From assembly GCA_964495825.1 (NCBI GenBank), contig CAZBWI010000053.1, positions 1-46,443 on the forward strand: 46,443 bases of DNA. Direction: 5' to 3'. The notes below the pieces were generated by a model. The model did no database searches, was not told where the DNA came from, and saw only the letters and a program-made list of their open reading frames with translations. Position 1 is the stretch's first letter. Every line of letters begins with the position of its first letter. Source of the stretch: CAJBLF01 sp964495825 (GTDB taxonomy: Bacteria > Patescibacteriota > Gracilibacteria > Absconditabacterales > Absconditicoccaceae). Of this stretch, positions 43,884 to 46,443 are shown piece by piece. Made by a program: the position numbers and the translations under genes.

Positions 43884-44210
43884 TTAAAATACCTTTACAT
43901 CTACAAGCACACCTACAGGTATCGCGAGATTTTGGAGATATTCCATAGTCTTGGAACCAGTCTCCACAACATCAATCATTCTAGAATAGGTAATCCTTTC
44001 AAATTGTTCCCTGGAATTCTTGAATTTAAAATTAGATTTCAAGACAGTATATACCTTTCTCTGTTTAGGAAGCGGAATAGGTCATTTGATAACAGCACCA
44101 GACTTAATCAAAAGTCCAACAACCTTGCCCACAGACGATTCCAACATCTTGATATCATAGCTTTTCAACTTGATCCTCAATTTAGTCTTCTGAGATTTTT
44201 TATCAGCCAT
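43884..44210 (-). CDS. rpsJ: ribosomal protein S10
   Basis: 108 residues. KLRIKLKSYDIKMLESSVGK, then GPIPLPKQRKVYTVLKSNF (TGA for the Gly) and SREQFERITYSRMIDVV fit S10, a 30S head protein also used in NusB antitermination. One TGA only. First ribosomal gene after tuf; 93 nt of spacer with a hairpin separate them. Confidence 0.95.
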
Positions 44211-44255
44211 ACGTAGAAGTATAGAGAGTAAAATTTTTTTTCTTACAATTTAGGT

Positions 44256-44283
44256 CTCCGCCCCATAATACTACGGGACGGAG
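44256..44283 (-). repeat. GC-rich hairpin in the tuf-rpsJ spacer
   Basis: On the minus strand CTCCGTCCC (44283-44275) pairs over nine bases with GGGGCGGAG (44264-44256, one G-T). CGGGACGGAG on the plus strand is identical to part of the compound repeat at 4068-4116. No T-run follows directly, so it may be a processing or attenuation site rather than a full terminator. Confidence 0.6.
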
Positions 44284-44303
44284 CAATAAAGTATAAGAAA
44301 TTA

Positions 44304-45476
44304 TTATAAGATTTTAGTTACAACTCCAGCTCAAACAGTTCTTCAACCTTCTCTGATAGCGAACCTCAATCCTTCTTCCATAGCCACAGGATAGATCAAT
44401 TCTACATCGATCTTTGCATTATCTCCAGGCATAATCATTTCAACACCTGCCTTGAGGGTAATAGTTCCAGTAACATCAGTAGTTCTCATAAAGAATTGTG
44501 GTCTGTATCCAGTCATGAATGGAGTGTGTCTTCCACCTTCTTCTTTCTTCAATACATACACTTCAGCTTCAAATTTAGTATGAGCTTGAACAGTTCCTGG
44601 CTTGCAAAGAACTTGTCCTCTCTCTATCTGATCTTTTTCAATACCTCTTAAGAGTAATCCAACATTCATACCAGCTTCAGCTTGGTCGAATTGTTTGTGG
44701 AACATCTCAACTCCAGTAATAACAGTCTTTTTTGGTTCCATACCAAGACCTAAAATTTCTACTTCATCATTCATCTTAACAATACCTCTTTCGATTCTTC
44801 CAGTTGCAACAGTTCCTCTTCCCTTGATAGAGAAGACATCTTCTACTGGCATAAGGAATGGTTTATCGGTAGCTCTTTCTGGTACAGGAATATATTCATC
44901 AAGCGCCTTGAGAAGATCCCAGATACATTTAGCATCACCCTCTGCATCATTTGGATTTTCCATAGCCTTGAGTGCTGATCATCTGATAATAGGAGCATCA
45001 CCATCAAAATGATTCTTTTTGAGTACTTCTCTGATTTCTTCTTCTACAAGTTCCAATTCTTCAGGATCAGAAACCATATCACATTTATTCAAAAATACAA
45101 CGATTCTTGGAACATTAACTTGGTGAGCGAGAAGAACGTGCTCTCTGGTTTGAGGCATTGGTCCGTCAGTAGCAGCTACCACAAGAATAGCTCCATCCAT
45201 CTGAGCAGCACCAACAATCATGTTCTTGACGTAATCAGCATGTCCTGGACAGTCTATGTGAGCATAGTGTCTTGTCTCAGTTTCATACTCTACATGCCTG
45301 GTATTAATAGTAATACCTCTTGCCTTTTCTTCTGGAGCATTATCAATCTGAGAATAATCCAGAGTCTGGGCAAATCATTTGGTTGCAGCAACTTTTGTAA
45401 TTGCTGATGTCAATGTAGTCTTACCATGATCTACGTGACCAATGGTACCAACATTAACGTGAACTTTGTTAGCCAT
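44304..45476 (-). CDS. tuf: elongation factor Tu
   Basis: 390 residues. EF-Tu is the GTPase that brings aminoacyl-tRNA to the ribosome. G1 GTIGHVDHGKTT, switch I EEKARGITINT, G3 DCPGHADYVKNM, G4 NKCDMVSD, and the end REGGRTVGAGVVTKIL are all present. TGA encodes the Gly of RGSAL, REGG and TVGAG, positions conserved in all EF-Tu. It heads the ribosomal operon; fusA and rpsL/rpsG are not visible upstream, where the tRNA genes lie instead. Confidence 0.98.
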
Positions 45477-45537
45477 AGGTAAATATATTTAAAAACTAAA
45501 ATAAAGAATACACGTTAAAAAAAACGCGCGGACTGTT

Positions 45538-45565
45538 ACCATACCAATTTCGGTACAAATTGCAA
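45538..45565 (-). promoter_or_regulatory. candidate promoter of tuf and the ribosomal operon
   Basis: On the minus strand TTGCAA (45565-45560), 16 nt, then TGG-TATGGT with an extended -10 (45543-45538), about 60 nt before the tuf ATG. The bases just downstream are GC-rich (GTCCGCGCG), a discriminator type associated with growth-rate or stringent control. No Shine-Dalgarno sequence is visible in the leader. Confidence 0.5.
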
Positions 45566-45610
45566 CAGATTTTTGAAAATTGTAAACAAAATACTGATTT
45601 CGATCGAAGT

Positions 45611-45811
45611 GATAGTCTATATCCGTCTCTATGGATATGCTATCATTCTTTACGAAACCATGGTGCTGTACATAATAAATCCTAAAAGGATCATTGTATC
45701 TACAGCATGTACTAAGGTCACAAGACCCTCAGGGGATGAAATCTCTCCTATAAGACTACAGGATTGACAGCGGTCTATAACTCCAGCCATCCACCTAGCT
45801 GAAATTACTTT
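45611..45811. other. strongly folded intergenic segment, possible structured RNA
   Basis: Three separate stems can be drawn: GATAG/CTATC with ATATCC/GGATAT inside (45611-45644), TGCTGTA/TACAGCA with an inner AATCC/GGAT (45664-45707), and GGTC-ACAA-GACC (45716-45727), alternatively CCC-TCAG-GGG (45726-45735). A T-run (TTTTTTT) near 45810 would end a plus-strand transcript. No reading frame of interest is present. I cannot match it to tmRNA, RNase P RNA, SRP RNA or a tRNA by eye. It could be an unknown ncRNA or part of the tuf leader. Confidence 0.45.
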
Positions 45812-45830
45812 TTTTGAAATACTTTACATC

Positions 45831-45904
45831 TCGGGGATGCGGGACTCGAACTCGCAGCCTCTTGGTCCCAAACCAAGCGCTCTAGCCATTTGAGCTAATC
45901 CCCG
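45831..45904 (-). tRNA. tRNA-Pro(UGG)
   Basis: Full cloverleaf: acceptor CGGGGAT/ATCCCCG, D-arm GCTC...GAGC, anticodon stem CTTGG/CCAAG around TTTGGGA (anticodon TGG), T-arm with GTTCGAGTC. Discriminator A; the CCA end is not encoded, unlike the next two tRNAs. Confidence 0.95.
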
Positions 45905-46006
45905 GCTAGACTTGAGTTGACAACGACCAATTGTACATTAATTACAAATTATAAACTACATGAATAATTTAAAATTTGTACTTGTTTATTCCACAAAGTG
46001 GTGTAA

Positions 46007-46083
<77 letters not shown>

Positions 46084-46160
46084 ACATACCAAATTTTTTG
46101 ATATTCCACTGAGCGGACTGACTGGATGAAGTAACCCGGCTTCAACAGGGCTGGCATATT

Positions 46161-46237
46161 TGGTGGGCATAGGTGGACTCGAACCACCGACCTCGTCCTT
46201 ATCAGAGACGCGCTCTAACCAGCTGAGCTATATGCCC
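46161..46237 (-). tRNA. tRNA-Ile(GAU)
   Basis: Acceptor GGGCATA/TATGCCC, D-arm GCTC...GAGC, anticodon stem CGTCT/GGACG around CTGATAA (anticodon GAT), T-loop TTCGAGT. CCA is encoded (46163-46161). Confidence 0.96.
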
Positions 46238-46346
46238 ATATACACTCTATTTTAGTAATAGAAAAAAATAAAGCTGTTTGAACCATATAAGAATCTTCTA
46301 GGTAATTTCAAGAAAAAATTGCTTGTTTGTCACAGCAAGGTTAAAA

Positions 46347-46436
46347 TGTCAGTACTAGGCAAAAATAGAAATGTCAGTAAAATTGTTAAGGATTTATCCT
46401 TAACAAAATAAAAGATGACATTTATCTATACTGACA
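46347..46436. mobile_element. possible insertion-sequence end
   Basis: TGTCAGTA occurs twice directly (46347-46354, 46372-46379) and once inverted (TACTGACA, 46429-46436). Between them lies the perfect inverted repeat TTGTTAAGGAT-TT-ATCCTTAACAA (46383-46406). Multiple TGTCA motifs near a terminus are typical of IS481/IS3-like transposase-binding ends, but no transposase gene is inside the window, so this is tentative. The rest of the 206 nt beyond the tRNA shows nothing else. Confidence 0.35.
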
Positions 46437-46443
46437 AAGAAAT

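Noticed and set aside
45700..45800. Additional tRNA, tmRNA, or group I intron in the tRNA cluster
   Set aside because: No T-loop GTTCRANYC, no 7-bp acceptor closure, no tmRNA ends, and no confident intron core motifs. Kept only as an unidentified folded segment.

Overview
The window is A+T-rich bacterial DNA that only makes sense if UGA is read as glycine (translation table 25). In-frame TGA falls at family-conserved glycines in TrmD, RNase J, EF-Tu, L2, L4, L6, S8, S19 and others. All 42 ends called here are TAA (32) or TAG (10), never TGA. This code, the missing L30 gene, the zinc-type S14, the reduced gene set and the unusual secreted proteins point to a CPR/Patescibacteria genome of the Absconditabacteria (SR1) / Gracilibacteria group; I cannot separate the two from this window. 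Under the standard code most genes look shattered, so all coordinates below use UGA = Gly.

Layout. 1-2.7 kb (+): a partial coiled-coil protein, a second coiled-coil protein, and a membrane-anchored protein with an N-terminal coiled coil and a C-terminal L,D-transpeptidase (YkuD)-like domain. 2.7-7.0 kb: small secreted or unknown genes, a VirB2/TrbC-like pilin, trmD, a four-helix-bundle (S23-type) protein, and a GT-B glycosyltransferase whose two Rossmann halves are in reversed order. 7.3-10.5 kb (-): a RecB/Cas4-like PD-(D/E)XK nuclease with a likely Fe-S cluster, and RNase J. 10.6-11.2 kb (+): a SAM-dependent methyltransferase.

11.4-26.4 kb (+) is the most unusual part. One uninterrupted reading frame of 4,512 codons encodes a giant exported protein with Ig-like, FG-GAP/calcium-loop and proline-rich regions. 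A small secreted protein and a second VirB2/TrbC-like pilin follow it. It converges with a four-gene minus-strand operon (26.5-32.6 kb) of a TPR-like anchored protein and three secreted Cys-containing proteins with no family I recognise. Together they look like a cell-surface or secretion apparatus, possibly for attachment to a host cell. That role is inference; no ATPase or coupling protein is present here.

32.9-45.5 kb (-) is the ribosomal super-operon, transcribed tuf - rpsJ - rplC - rplD - rplW - rplB - rpsS - rplV - rpsC - rplP - rpmC - rpsQ - rplN - rplX - rplE - rpsN - rpsH - rplF - rplR - rpsE - rplO - secY, with a plausible promoter before tuf and a terminator after secY. Upstream are an unexplained strongly folded intergenic segment (about 45.61-45.81 kb) and tRNA-Pro(UGG), tRNA-Phe(GAA) and tRNA-Ile(GAU). 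The right edge has nested TGTCAGTA repeats and a perfect inverted repeat that may be the end of an insertion sequence.

Two window-wide features stand out. Many spacers carry short arrays of degenerate 7-bp (once 8-bp) tandem repeats. Start codons are preceded by A/T-rich leaders mostly without a clear Shine-Dalgarno sequence.
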